61,348 nt of DNA from Basidiobolus ranarum (GCA_040143965.1 JASJQH010006882.1:1-61348), one strand, 5' to 3'; positions 11,418 through 24,061 are shown, counted from the stretch's first letter. Program-made: numbers and translations. Notes: generated by a model not told the origin, from the sequence alone.

Positions 11418-12130
11418 GCTTAAATTGATGTTGAATTGTTCATTAAAACCAAAGTATAACTGCCATATTTGTGTACCTTAATTCGGTGTCTTTTACATCA
11501 AATTTGGAAACTTGTCTTACTTGAAAACCCTTCCCGATAGACAGTCAACTAGTCACATTCGTTGGGGAGTCCGGGATTGCTTGAACTAAATATTAGTTTA
11601 CTCCGAGCCAATTAGTTCCTACGAGCATTTATAAATGGCAATTTCCTATGATTCTATCCCCAGCCAGTTTAACAGCAACGAAATTTTTCCGCGAGTCAAC
11701 AAACTAACTAAACTGTTACTGCTATGGTGTTAGTTGTCCAACTCAGTGCATCTCTATTGCAACATGAACTCCTGATATTCGGCAACTCCAGTAAGAAGTG
11801 CAATATAGCTTGCAACATTATCGCACTTTAATAAAGTTAAAGATGAGTTTTAATGCTTATCTCTGCACTTAAAATCATCATTCAAACTCCAACTAAAACG
11901 GATGTGGCTAAATGATCAATTAGTCAGCTAATATTTTCATTTGAATAATATAGAACAAAGCTCAATGTTAGAGTCTCATCTGTACTAGTTCCAGTAGATA
12001 CATAGTCTCATACTACCATCTCTGCATGCGTCTTTTTTTAAATGGTATGGAGTAGTGCTCTTTAAGCCTAGCTTGGGTTGGTATTTACTACGAAATGCAC
12101 ATCATGTTTCACTCTCTTTCGTTCCCGATC

Positions 12131-12159
12131 GTCGCTTCGATTATAATATCCGAAGCGAC
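12131..12159. repeat. Perfect 9-bp inverted repeat with an 11-base A+T spacer
   Basis: GTCGCTTCG at 12131-12139 is matched by CGAAGCGAC at 12151-12159 around the spacer ATTATAATATC. It lies about 820 bases upstream of the bHLHZip start. It could be a dimeric protein-binding site or a small hairpin; function is unknown. Confidence 0.6.
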
Positions 12160-13490
12160 TAAAAATAGCTCCTTCATATGTTCTTCCGATTTGACCAAAG
12201 AATTCGGATAAATCGCGGATGCTTTTAGAGACTGCCTAACCGAGTAATATGGAGAAAATCGATTAACAATCAATCACTAAACTACCTCCTAGGGTCTGAC
12301 CACTCTGAACCTGCTTGTAAGATTTAGATATTAATTGCATGCAAAATACAAGTAGGTAAGTATTGAAGCGATTCAAGCTGGGCTCTTCCTTCAATAAAAG
12401 GTACAGCTGTTGTTAATACATATGCTGCACATCAGCGGTGAGGATATTTCGTCAAAATCAATTGGAAATGATGAGGTAAAGCCGAGTCTTTTTGAATGCT
12501 GCTTGAGAATGGAGATTAAGCCGTTGTTACTGAATGTATACCTATTTATAAGGGTTCAGGGTTCGAAATCGCATGACATAGACGTTATGAAGGGTGCTAT
12601 ACAAGTTTTGATTTTCAGGTTAACATCTGACTTTAATTTACCCAAATTGGCTAAAGCGCTCATAGATTTGATTTGAGGAGTTGGCGAACCAGAAATTGGC
12701 ACATTTCGTATCAGCAAATCACCCCTCTAAAGGAATCGATCCATGTCGTGTTTCGTCAATTATATTGTTTTGTGACGATGTACATGGCATTTCAATTGGC
12801 CATGTTGTAGTTCCATACCATTAAACCTTAAACGTGAAACCTTTCAATTCATAGTCAATTCAATTGGCCCAAACATATCCACTTTGGATCTAAAGTGTAT
12901 CCTTAAGATATTGCTTCACTAGTGCCAGGGGTTTGGAGGTCAACATCATAGAAGACTGGCGAAGCATCATTTTCTGTTTGAAACATATTGCATTGCATGT
13001 ATGCTAAACACAATACGGTGACGTCGGCACTGCGCAGCGCATCTGCCAAGTTTTCAAGATGAATACTGTCTACGTGGCATCAATGGCTGATAGTAATTGC
13101 CGTATCCATCACTTGTAACTGTGGTCAGCTTATCATGTGAACATAATGGAGAGGCAGACATCACGGAGTAATATTTCAATATCTTTCCTAATTCTAAAAT
13201 CACTGTTAAATTTCGAAAAAATCTCTTGTGAAACAGTCCTGATAGACTTGATTGGCAAATATGTTTTATCTTTTAAATTGGTTCGTTTTGGTTGTAATTC
13301 CAATATCAACCCCCCTCTCTTTCTAATACTCGTTTGTCCATAGTAATCCGCGAAAGAATAAACTACCTTTGCTACCCTTTTTTTGTTTATAAGTCATATA
13401 GCAAGCAGCCGATACTCTAGAAGCCTCCATTTTCATATTACCATAGTTTGCTCAGTGATAAGGTATTCTACATTTCTTGTTTACCTCTTT

Positions 13491-13498
13491 TGACGTCA
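13491..13498. promoter_or_regulatory. CRE (TGACGTCA) upstream of choline kinase
   Basis: TGACGTCA sits inside the longer palindrome TTTTGACGTCAAAA (13488-13501), about 115 bases before the ATG of the choline kinase gene. This is the consensus for ATF/CREB bZIP factors. The position and symmetry support a functional site; the factor is not known. Confidence 0.55.
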
Positions 13499-13611
13499 AA
13501 AATGGAGCAACAGTAATGCTGTTACACTTATTTGTCCTAAATTGCTACATAAAATGTTTATACTCCGAATTCACACTTTTAGAATATTATTGTAATTTGA
13601 ACTAGAAAAGT

Positions 13612-15087
13612 ATGACTACCAGTATTGAAGAAACCCCCGTAGATAAGCACCATCACTATCATTTTGGTCTGAGAAAAGCCTTGGCCAGAGGGGCCCGTAA
13701 AACTTTTAAAGCGATTCTTCCAACATGGGGGCATAAACGTCCACATACCCCAAGAAGAAATAGTTTCGGCCGTCAAAGCCGTCCTAGCTCTGCTAATGGT
13801 GAGATCAAAGTTGAGCCCATCCCAAACTGTGACATGATCTTGGACCTTAAGTTAGTTCCAACTTCACAATTTTTCTTCTCTCCTCATCTTTTATTGATAT
13901 TCTTTGGTTGGTATTAGGACGTTGAAGAATCCTGAAGTCCTTCAGATTAAGGTAACTGAACTCATTCGCACACTTATTCCAAGCTGGAGTCATGCTCAAG
14001 TATCTGATGTAGTGTTGCATCGCATCAGTGGTGCCTTGACCAATTGTGTATTTTTGGTCGAAGGCCCAAGGAAACAAAACAAACCTGAGGGAAATGTTCA
14101 AAAAGTTTTACTCCGTATTTATGGTGAAGGTGTCGATCAACTATTTGTAAGGGAAAAGGAACTCTGCTGGCTTAGCAGATTATCTTCTCTAGGTATTGGT
14201 CCAAAAATGCTAGGACTCTTCCGTAATGGAAGATTGGAAGAATACATCGATTCAGTCACATTGACTAAAACAGACATCCGGGATCCTTCTGTCTCACGGC
14301 ATATTGCTAGGAGACTAATGCAACTACATACCGTTGTATCAATTTATCCACCTGAAGAAGACTTTTCACCTGAGATGTGGCTCAGTATTGATAAATGGTA
14401 TCCGTTGGCCATTAAAGCTGCCGCACTAGTTGCCCAAAGAGATCCTGAAGCTCGTGATCGCTTAGAAGCTTTTGATTTACTCAAACTAGGTGATGAAATT
14501 GATGCGTTCCAGGACGCTTTATCCGAACTTGAAGCACCTATCGTATTTGCACATAATGATGTACGTAACATAGCAGAACACTACATTTCAACCGCTACTA
14601 ACTTCATATGGACTTTCCTATTCTATAGACTCAATATGGTAACATCCTTCGGTCCAAGAAAACCAATGAATTGATTGTCATCGATTTCGAGTATTCAGGC
14701 TATAACTATCGAGCATATGATATCGCCAATCACTTCTGTGAATGGACAGCAGACTATCATTCAGATGAACCACACGTACTTCATTTTGATCAATATCCCA
14801 CAAAAGAGGAGCAACTGAACTTCCTTTCGGCCTACATTGAAGCGGAAAAGAATTTTAGTAGTGTGAGTGAAACCGAATCACCAGATGAAGAAAGAGTCGA
14901 AAACCTCTATAAAGAAGTAAATCGATTCGCACCTGCCTCACATCTTCTCTGGGGACTTTGGGGACTTGTTCAAGCCTCACAATCAGGTATTGAATTTGAT
15001 TACTTCAAATATGGTATACAACGTTTGGAGCAATTTCGAATTTTGAGAGATCAGTTATTCCCTTTGCACACCAAGATCAAAGTTTAG
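13612..15087 (+). CDS. Choline/ethanolamine kinase
   Basis: Phosphorylates choline and/or ethanolamine with ATP, the first step of the CDP-choline/ethanolamine route of phospholipid synthesis. Three exons: the first ends after the codons for MILDL near 13849, the second starts near 13919, and the second intron lies between HND and TQYGNI (about 14565-14629). Spliced, the Brenner motif reads VFAHNDTQYGNILR, and the metal-binding motif IDFEYSGYNYRAYDIANHFC follows, both diagnostic for this kinase family. A basic N-terminal extension of about 80 residues with Ser- and Arg-rich stretches precedes the kinase fold. Total length is about 450 residues, near that of fungal choline kinases. Choline versus ethanolamine preference cannot be read from sequence. 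A CRE lies upstream. Confidence 0.92.
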
Positions 15088-15909
15088 ATGAATTTTTAGT
15101 TTATTTTACTTGACGAATATTCGAAATCATTTAATTCCCCTTTCAATTTGTATGTATTAAAAAAGCCTCCCCTCTTCCCACTTTTATTAGGATTATTAAA
15201 TAAAGGAAAACTATCTTGATCATCATTACTATCATAGCTTATTTAAGTGTTGATTATATCTTGTGATCTACTGCGAACTCTAACATGTAAATGAAAATCT
15301 AAAAAAGAATTCATAAAATTAATGGAATTTTATATTGGGATATAGGTAAAATAATCCATTGAAAGAATATAGACAAGTATTTTATTTACTTGAGTTTTTA
15401 GCCGTATAAACTACTAATTGAATAGATTAGTTCATGCGACTACGTTTCAAACTCATATGAAATGCTTTAATATCAATGTGGAAGAAATGTAAAGGAGGAG
15501 TGGGGGGGGGAAGGGAAGGAAATATACTACTATGTTTAGCTAATGTTTTTTGGATTTTAGGTAAATTGCTAATGGAATTGATTGAACAATATAAGACAAC
15601 CGTTGAAATTCTATCTAAACCATGTACAGCTTGATAAAAGTGAAGGGATCTGTAACAAGGAAACAACAAACAGAGAATGTGCTATATATATATATATATG
15701 ACTATGGACTTTGTAAATCAATAATCAAGGCCAAAATAAGACATAACAAAAAGTTAAAAAAATAGTAAACGAAGAAAAATATTTCAACAAACGAATACCG
15801 AAGCTAAAAGTATATACAAGGGATGTCCGATAACGGACTATCTAGATCATGCTAATTGTTGCGAAATATGCTAACATAGCTCTACTTCCCCTTGTGTTGG
15901 TAAGCTCAA
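15088..15909. other. 3' intergenic with simple repeats
   Basis: Holds the 3' ends of two convergent genes. There is a run of nine G at 15502-15510 and a (TA)n tract at 15683-15699. No gene seen. Confidence 0.5.
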
Positions 15910-16797
15910 TTAGAAGGTTACTCCAGCTTTACCTGAACGAGCGCCAACACTAAGTGATCTTGGACGAGAATGGATTTTGTGGAAAGATAATGGCAGACCC
16001 TGCTGATTTGAATGAACCAACCCTGCATGGGGTTTACTGTTGGTGATTCCATCTTTCGAATTGACTCCTAGGCCGTATTGCGAATTATACATCGAGGTCT
16101 TGGAAATAACCTCAGGAGAGAACATGGAATCCAAAGGTAAAGGATTTTGGGTTCTGCAAATGGGTGATTGACCGAAAAGTTGACTGAAATTTTGTACACC
16201 ATGGGTTGCGCTGTCGTGATAGTTATATAGTTTAGTTCCATTCCTTCCTATGGGAATTGGTTGAATGGATCTAACTGGAATCTGTTTTTCAATAGAGACT
16301 CCAAAAGGGACATCTTCACCAGATTGGTAAGATTTAGGACTACCATTGTTAACAATTTGCAAAAGCTCAGCATAAGCATCACTTTCAGCGCTCCTATAAA
16401 CATAACTTATAAATAAATAGTCAAAATGGTGGAATTTATCTATTGTTGTTTACCAATCGGGTAACTCCGCTTTCAAGTCAGCTTCAAATGTATCTTCGTC
16501 ACTGTCTTCATCCAAAGTAGACAAACTCCAAGGTGAGGAGGCGCGAGTATTTCTATACTTATATACACCAGTATGTTCACTACAGTGATGAGGCTTCTTG
16601 GGTGCAGGAGCAATGATATCGTTGGAGTCGTACGTGAAAACTTTGTAAGATTTCTTGATTTCCTCATTCAATGGGGTGGATGTACGATTAACTTTGGGCA
16701 ATTCTAATCCAGCACAAGAAGTATTCTTGAAAAGAAAAGGATCGGTGCAGGAACGCTCGAATGACAATGGATGTTGAGAATTTTGTTGAAAAAGCAT
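15910..16797 (-). CDS. Hypothetical Ser/Asn-rich protein
   Basis: I do not recognise this family. Two exons: the first from ATG at 16797 to the codons for AELPDW, then an intron of about 60 bases, then DAYAELLQIVNNG and on to the stop at 15910. The junction restores WSAESDAYAEL in frame, so the model is credible. The protein is about 275 residues, with an acidic patch TLDEDSDEDTFEADLKAELP in the middle. The C-terminus carries SRPRSLSVGARSGKAG, which includes an R-x-R-S-L-S site typical of basophilic kinases. No signal peptide, membrane segment or cysteine pattern is visible. It is probably a disordered regulatory protein. Confidence 0.65.
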
Positions 16798-17878
16798 GAT
16801 ACACGTTGATGTCGCCTATTTAATACTAATAAAGTTCACTAAAAGGGTATTTAATGATTAGCACGAAAGATATACAAATATACACAAACAAGATGAGTGA
16901 GTAGTAGAAAAGCGATTGAATCACGTAAAAGGGGACCGATGTCAATAATGGATGGATGTCAATATATATATCAAGCGTGGGATCACAAGAAGAAATACGA
17001 TTGGTGGAAGGGGATAAGAAGCAAGCAGTTCAAGGAATGATCACATGAACCTCAGAACCACTTCCACTTACAAAAAAGGATTGAAAAAAAATGGCGATAA
17101 TTATCCATATGATACACCAAGTAGGAGTTTGACGCCTCTGATCCAAAGGGGAGCATCGTATTTTTTGGCTAGAGTGGATTAATCGGATTATATCTGGTGG
17201 TGGTAGTGGATAGTGGTGGTGGATCGATGTGCATTCCAGATTATTTCATTTGCTAGGGACGGTGTAGAGTGTACAGCGTAGTGATCATCGACAGCGAGCA
17301 ACACCGCCTGCATTAGCTGCAATTCAACCGTTTTGTGGGATCACCATGGGTTGCTGCGGATTTTGTAGATTACATCCGCCTGTATGCTCACTTATCTTAT
17401 TGATCTTGGTTGGCTAACTTTCATTACGTCGACTCATTTACCCGCTGTCTGATGTTTCGGGTTGGCTATAAATATCATGTGAAAGCAGGTTACGTCAAGA
17501 TGCTTTGTTTAAGTCATCTTTCAGCTTAAATATGGCTATCGTCCATAGTACACAACACTCACAAGCCCTGATCTCAGTTGAGGATTAGGGTCTGTTTCAA
17601 TAAATAACAATGGGCTAATTAGGGTTAGGGTCTTGGAATATATTGGGATTATTGGCTAAACTCCACATGCATGTTCTGAATCATCTTCAAGTGATATGAA
17701 ACTAAGCTTGGATGGTTCTGTACTGTACGCGTGATTCAGAACAATCAATATTCCATAAATTATTGACTAGTGTGGGTTTTATTGAACATATTTGCCTGCG
17801 TTTTGGTTGTGCATTGGCAACGATGGGGCATGATTATCATAGAGTGTAGCTTTGTTGCAGAAAGCGGAGGCCGTTAAT
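16798..17878. other. Intergenic, upstream of the hypothetical gene
   Basis: No gene seen. Contains a TATATATAT stretch near 16962 about 165 bases upstream of the minus-strand start, GGTGGT-type triplet runs at about 17199-17222, and a telobox AGGGTTAGGG near 17621. Confidence 0.5.
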
Positions 17879-19661
17879 TTATCTTGTTGGTTGAGAATTG
17901 GTTTCTACTTTAATAGTCATACTAATGGGCAGAGTCAGATCGGTGACAGTGATTTCGTCGCCCGTATTGACCAAATCTTTCATCTGCTTGGTAAGGTTGA
18001 GACGAGTAGCTTGCTCCAATGCTGGAGGAGCTTGCATATATAATGATTGATTAGGTAGGCGTAAGCTGGGCTTCTTTAGTTGACTAGCAATGGAATTAAC
18101 GTTAGAGGTGCTCTAGAGCAATATTTTCAACCAATTGCTTACATGTCAGGATTTTCAGTAAGATATTCTATGAACTCTAATAGAGTCCATTCGGGATTGA
18201 CCTGTACAGTTACTGATACCGTTCCACATACGCTGCAATCAGGTTTACGTTGATGTTGGAAAGTATAGGTATATACGCTTTCATTGCCAGTGTACATCAT
18301 ATAATTATCTAAATAAGGTACTGAGCTTGTAGCTATCTTGAATGCTTCATTGGTACAAGCAGCTATACAAAAGAGCAATCTTTAGTTAGAATTATCCTTC
18401 TCAATGATAAAGATTACAAGAAGCTTACCCGCTATAACTGCATTTGTGGAAGCTATGGCAGGAATAATATTTTTAACAACTCCTTGTGTAAGAGTGTAGG
18501 TAACACCTACGATGTTAAAATGTTTAGCACGAGCTGAGGCGGTATCAAAAAGCCATTTGATATGTTCTGGGTCGTCAGTGTCAAGTTTTTTATCTGAGAA
18601 AGAGTAAAGAGTTAATGAAAATAAGTTTCACAAAATACAACTTGTTACTATCATTACCTCCGTGTACTTTTGGCCATTCCAAAACAGACGCCCATTCTAT
18701 GCAATGTTCTGGCAACCGTGGAGTATTTGCAATTGTACAAATTGGGTACGTAGTCGGTTTATTGAGCATGTCTAGTGAGCATTCATAGCATGACGAAATA
18801 GTTGGAAGGATTACGCGAGCCTGTCCTTTGAAACCTTTATACAGCGATTAATCTTCTATCGATTCATTTTTATGCCAAGTATGTTTTCATACCTTCTGTT
18901 CCACCATCAATTAGCGGCTTGATGCTTTCAGGAGTTTCATCATCTACCATATTGACAAGGGTGGCATTGATCCATCTTCTCGCCTCTACAGAATCCAACC
19001 CGCAGATAACAAGTTGAAATTGTGAGTAGTATTCCTCATCTTTATCTTGAATCTTTCCGAAATATCTATTGAGAGCGAGTTGGTTTATATAATTATAGTA
19101 CATAAATATACAAAGAGTTACAAAAACTTACGGTGTAACTTTAACTCCTTCTACACGCTTCATAATGAATTCTGCTGCAACGATAGCTTTTGGTCTTCCG
19201 ACATCACTTGGCCTAAAAAGCAACATCGTCAATAAAATTCCGGCTATTTAGATTGTAAATTCGTCGCAATTTTAGCATATATGTACCTGAATAGAAATTG
19301 TCGATTAAGATTACTAACATCGATGGTGTCCATATCAATAACATGAATGTCGCGGAAACCGCTCAGAGCCAGATTTTTTAAGATTTCACAACCTAAACCC
19401 CCGGCACCAATGACAAGTATTTTACAGACACGAAGGAAATTTCTTATCTAAATAAATACTGTCAACTTCTTACTAGATTCATCAGGTTGGCAACAAATAA
19501 CAGCAATTAAATACCTCTTCACCAGGGGTAAAGTCTGGATGGCAAAATGGACCAGTTCTATCTAAGGCTTTTCGGATATGTGACCAACGCCCTTTCCAAT
19601 CTACATTGGTCTGTGGCGGGGTCGCCATCTCTTCAACTGAGTCTGTTTGCATGTCACTCAT
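17879..19661 (-). CDS. UBA3: NEDD8-activating enzyme E1 catalytic subunit
   Basis: With the APPBP1/ULA1 subunit it adenylates NEDD8 and passes it to the Ubc12 E2, so that cullins can be modified. At least seven exons. Motifs in order: start [18 protein letters not shown]; nucleotide-binding [35 protein letters not shown]; the catalytic-cysteine motif [20 protein letters not shown]; zinc-ligand pairs CYEC and CSVC; and a C-terminal ubiquitin-fold segment that recruits the E2. The last exon joins as [20 protein letters not shown] and ends ETNSQPTR. The adenylation and Cys residues are intact. It diverges from the bL17 gene with about 320 bases between the start codons. The DCAF11-like gene two genes away would act in the same cullin pathway, but proximity alone proves nothing. 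Confidence 0.93.
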
Positions 19662-19980
19662 AAGTTGCTAGGTTGTTCTTATTTGTCACTAATGACCTAC
19701 ATGCTAATTTAAGACAATCGAAATAGATATCTACCCTGTTACGTCAATACTTTGATGTAATTTAAACAATAAATGCAGTGGATAATCATAATTTAATCTC
19801 TATTTCTTCAGTAACAAGTTGTGACCATTTTCTTGATGTGAATTTCAGTTGTAGGGGTGTCAAATCTCGAAAGAAAATTTTTTGATTTCTGAATAATTGC
19901 TTTTTGAGCTCTACGATTACTATTACTCATCGTGTTGAAAGTTTTGTCTAGTTCACTTGGAAACAGACTGAGCAACCAAA
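19662..19980. other. Short bidirectional promoter, UBA3 / MRPL17
   Basis: 319 bases between two divergent ATGs, A+T-rich. No strong TATA box seen on either strand. Confidence 0.5.
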
Positions 19981-20829
19981 ATGCATCACGGAAAACATGT
20001 TCGTAGACTAAACAAAAAATGGTCTCATCGCGTAGCTATGCTCCGTAATATGACCACTTCCCTGATTCTCCAGGGAAGAATCAAGACTACTCTACCCAAA
20101 GCCAAGGAGCTAAGACGTGTTGCTGAGAAAGTATGTTTTCCGTAGTTTAATTGTCAAATTATATCTTCAGTCCATAATATACATTGTTACTTACTTTCTC
20201 TACCTATTTAGATGGTTACTTATGCAAAGCGTCAAGATGACAAAGGAAAGGATTTAGCTCGTGCTTTTCTTAGAGTAAGTTTTTAATTTGTACATGATAA
20301 TGTTTAGGCAAAGGCTGTTAAGCTATTGAGAACTCTCTTAACGAAAACATTTCTATTATAGGAACATCCCGAGTCACTTCCCAAGCTTTATGAGTTAGCA
20401 GAGCGTTTCAAGACTCGTCCCGGAGGCTACACCCGTATTTGGAAATACGGTAACCGGTATGGTGATAATGCACCAATGGCTATTATTGAATATATTGATG
20501 GACCCCAGGATTTGAAGTACAATGTCTTCCTCAAGTCACTCGCTTACAAGCAATTACAAAAGGAAAACAAGGTTCCTTCACCTGTTGTGCAAGATAAATT
20601 GAATCTCAACAAGAAAATGACTAAAGACGAGTTCAAAAAAGTAATGAAGAGAAACCAGTCCGAGTCCAAATTCCAACGTAAATTGAGTAAAGTAATGGTT
20701 GGCAAGAACATTACCCGTGAAGAACTTAACGAAGATGTAGATAAAGAAATGGAAAGAATTATGACTCTCATGAAGGAAACAAATATTGGCTTGTATGGAG
20801 CTAAGCCTGTCACTTCTGGCGGTAAATAG
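19981..20829 (+). CDS. MRPL17: Mitochondrial large-subunit ribosomal protein bL17m
   Basis: Homologue of bacterial L17. Three exons. The first encodes [20 protein letters not shown] and [20 protein letters not shown], a near-exact match to the start of the L17 fold; the second [20 protein letters not shown]; the third [20 protein letters not shown], the conserved L17 signature, then APMAIIEY. The conserved domain starts at residue 1, so there is no cleavable presequence; the basic N-terminus may itself direct import. After about residue 125 comes a Lys/Glu-rich C-terminal extension of about 100 residues, typical of fungal mitochondrial L17. Introns lie near 20131-20211 and 20275-20361. Confidence 0.93.
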
Positions 20830-22049
20830 ATTCACATCTCTTGCATTTAGACAAAGTTTGACTTGATCTCTCTTTTAAAAAGTACCATGATCTCTCATAG
20901 TATCTTTTAATTTCATTTTATATTACTGCCCCATTCTATTGTCATTTGGATCACAGTCTTTTTGCTCGTTTGTCTCCAACGAAAAAGGCTCTCTCTTGTT
21001 ATTTTTTCTCATAGCATAAAGATATCTCTTGAAGTAAACTCTCATGAAGATGTCATGATATTTAATCATCTGATCTTGATTAACATGTTATCACTTTTGT
21101 TGCCCAGCCGTGTTAACTTTCTTCGGAATATCATTTGGACTTTTGTTACGCTGGAACTGGTAAATATTGAAGGCAAATATGGAATATTATTTAGCTGCCA
21201 ATGCATCGTTAAATTTGGGAATTGCTAGACAGTCAATATTCCAAATTCTCAGATTAGATACGTTGGAGCTAGAGCATCAACTCTAGTCAACCAGTTCATA
21301 TTGCATAGGTTTCCATAAACCAGACCATTCTATAATATCCTTCATGGTTCTCGTATACGTTAGTGATAAGACTCTAGGCATAGCATGTAGTTATCAATGA
21401 GACAACCGGGTTCACTAGGAGCAATATAAAATATTCTGCTATATGCGACAGTTGTTTGACCTTTATTTTCGGTTCATTTCATGGTGTAGCAATATACTTG
21501 ATTAAACCAGGTAGGCCTCTTTAGTCTATATGAAAAATATCTCTTGTCAACTCCATGTATTCTTTCCTATTTAGCTAATTGTGACTCTACTCTGAAAATT
21601 AGAGTCACTTAGTAGAGACTCAACAGTTTCAAACATAATGCCGATGAACACTGACAAAAAACGGAGATCTTTAGTGTTTGTGTAGTTGTATAGTAGAAAA
21701 CCTTTGAATGACAATCTATATGCTAACTTGTGGTGTGAACTTAGTGCATCCGCAATGTGAAAAGGTTTTGCACTTGATTAATATCATCTCTAGGCAACAA
21801 AACTGGAGTTCAGATTGTGCATCTATCTATCTACGAAGATCGCATTAGTAATCATAGTAGCCACAGCATTAATTTGTACCCAATTGAAGAGGTGGTTCGT
21901 AATCATATGAGCAGTTAAACGATCGATTCTGAATAACGATTATTGAGTCTCCAAAATGAACAGTCACCAATGGATCTTTAGATAGTTTTCCATTTTACTT
22001 TTAATCACTTTATTCATTTCTAAGCCTTAACAATTACTAGCAACTTCCT
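20830..22049. other. Intergenic, MRPL17 to DCAF11-like
   Basis: No supported gene. The frame at 20962-21228 lacks any family signature. A+T-rich with no clear repeat. Confidence 0.5.
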
Positions 22050-24061
22050 ATGAGTGCCTGGTTTGAATTGGCTTTTGTTGAAAGTGACGACGATTACGAA
22101 GACGTAACAGACGAGTATCAAGACCTTTTTGATGAAGCTTTAGAAGATATCGAACAGGAATATACGACAGATTCGGAATACGACTTAGATAGTTCTGAAC
22201 AGGAAGAGGTCCAAATACCAAGCTATACTCCTAGCCAAAGTAAGCAAGAGAAAAAGGAAAATCTACAAAAAAGTCACGAACTACAGGCTTCTGGAGAGTT
22301 CGGCTACTCCGATGCTTATGTAAATCCTCAAAACGTAATCGGTAAACGGAAGGCCTCGAACAATGTGTTTGACAAGCTCATAACTAGGGAATGTATGCCA
22401 AGTTACTTCCTTAAAGCTCCTGTTTCAAAGGTTCAATTTTGTTTTCCTATCTGAATGTTAACTTGCAAACTTATTCTTTAAAATTTACAATAGAATTATT
22501 GGCCTTCGGGAAGAGGTAAAGTTGTTGTACAGTATGACACACGACCATATTCCGGACAGTACTCAGAAGACGGGTATTATATTATGACTAGATTTTTCTT
22601 CTTCTATCAAACCGTCTAACTCTTTTACGATTAGAACATTTTTCTACGTTTGTTGTCAGGATTTTCTTGTTCACATATACGACACAACAGGCCCTGAACT
22701 TAAAGAAACTAAGGTTATTACAGGTGAAACAGGTAACATGGATTGCACTAAATTATTGTAGCATACTTTGTACTCATTACAACGTGAACTATCTGTAGGT
22801 CGATGGACTATTACAGGTAATTGTTTCGATAACTTTAGTCAACTCTAGATGGACATACCGAAATAACTTTTAATTTATCGAAGATGCAACATTAAGTTTC
22901 GACAATCAGTGGATTATATATTCTTCTATTTCACCCGTCATATACATGGCGAAAACCGACCCAGATGATGATACACAGCATGCACTAGACTTTGGCCAAG
23001 ATGAGTATCCAGGTTTTGGGGTTGGTTAAAGTTACTTCATTACAATTGTGAATTAGTGTGTAACAGTTGTATAGTTATGGTCTATTAGATTTTCCGGAGA
23101 TGCTCGAGAAATTGTAGCTGGAGCAAGCGATGCGAGAATATACGGTAATTCTCACCTTAAGTTTGAGAGCGGACAGGCATTTCTCGAAGCTAATACATAT
23201 TTAGTATATGATGTTGAGACTAGGAAAATAGTATCTAAAAACGCGGGTCATGAAGATGAAGTGAACGCAGTTTGTTTTGCTGATTCAGCATCTACCCATG
23301 TCCTTTTTAGTGGAAGTGATGATTCTTTTGTTAAAGTTTGGTGAGAAACACACAAGTTGACTTTTGATGAGTATAGCGCTAATTCTTTATTGTTAGGGAT
23401 CGAAGATCGATGAAGGGGAGAGGAAGCCGTCCAGCTGGTGCTCTGATTGGTCACACTGAGGGAATAACGTTTGTTTCTTCTAAAGGAGATGGACGCTATT
23501 GTTTAACCAATTCGAAAGACCAAACCATGAAGTTATGGGATATAAGGTTTGAGTTGAATATCAATTCAACCATCTAGCTACTTTCGTTTTAACAGCATAT
23601 TGATTTTCAGAAAAATGGTGTCGGCGGGTCAGTTTGACAGCACAGAGCGATTAGATTTTCGTTGCCATTGGGATTATCGTTTTATGGAATATCCAGGCCC
23701 CAGGAAATTTAAACACCCAAACGATTGCTCAGTGATGACTTACCGGGGACATAGAGTTTTAAAAACCTTGATTCGATGCCATTTTTCTCCATTACACAAT
23801 ACTGGACAGAGATATTTATATACCGGTTCAGAGGATGGGAAAGTTCGCGTTTTCAATCTGGCAGGGGATATTGTGCAAACTCTCAATGTCGGAGCAGCTA
23901 CTTCCCAGGATCTTAGTAGACCCACTTCTCGTCGGGCTGTTACTCGTGATGTTAGTTGGCATCCATATCTTCCTAAAATTATCTCCACTAGTTGGCATGG
24001 AAGTCACGATACATTAGGGTCAGTCGTCCAACATCAGTATACTTCAGCTACAATTTTCTGA
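22050..24061 (+). CDS. DCAF11: WD40-repeat protein, DCAF11/WDR23-like
   Basis: Probable substrate receptor of the CUL4-DDB1 ubiquitin ligase. Acidic N-terminus (FVESDDDYEDVTDEYQD), then the family motif NYWPSGRGKVVVQYDTRPYS after the first intron, then the repeats: GDFLVHIYD, ITDATLSFDNQWIIYSS, FSGDAREIVAGASDARIYVY, GHEDEVNAVCFAD, GSDDSFVKVWDRRS, GHTEGITFV, SKDQTMKLWDIRK, YRGHRVLKTLIRCHF, YTGSEDGKVRVFNLAGD and RDVSWHPYLPKIISTSW. Two WDxR-type motifs (WDRRS, WDIRK) fit DDB1 binding. Exon 22799-22816 is only 18 nt. After ISTSW the expected DG-----W is replaced by HGSHDTLGSVVQHQ and an early stop, so the C-terminus may be mis-spliced in my model or truly degenerate. Confidence 0.85.

Larger units (their letters stand above)
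11316..13611. other. Long intergenic region before the choline kinase gene
   Basis: No supported gene in 2.3 kb. An 81-codon ATG-started frame near 12422-12676 has no recognisable domain. Notable are a hairpin-forming inverted repeat at 12131-12159, a short G+C-rich patch with a TGACGTCG site near 13020, and a full CRE palindrome near the right end. Confidence 0.5.

Noticed and set aside
12548-12570. GGTTCGAAATC resembling a tRNA B box
   Set aside because: No A box or acceptor stem can be built around it.
12422-12676. ATG-started frame of about 84 codons
   Set aside because: No domain, no intron evidence, no neighbouring promoter motif; expected by chance in 2.3 kb.
15683-15699. (TA)n run as a promoter element
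   Set aside because: It lies 3' of two convergent genes, so it is more likely a microsatellite than a TATA box.
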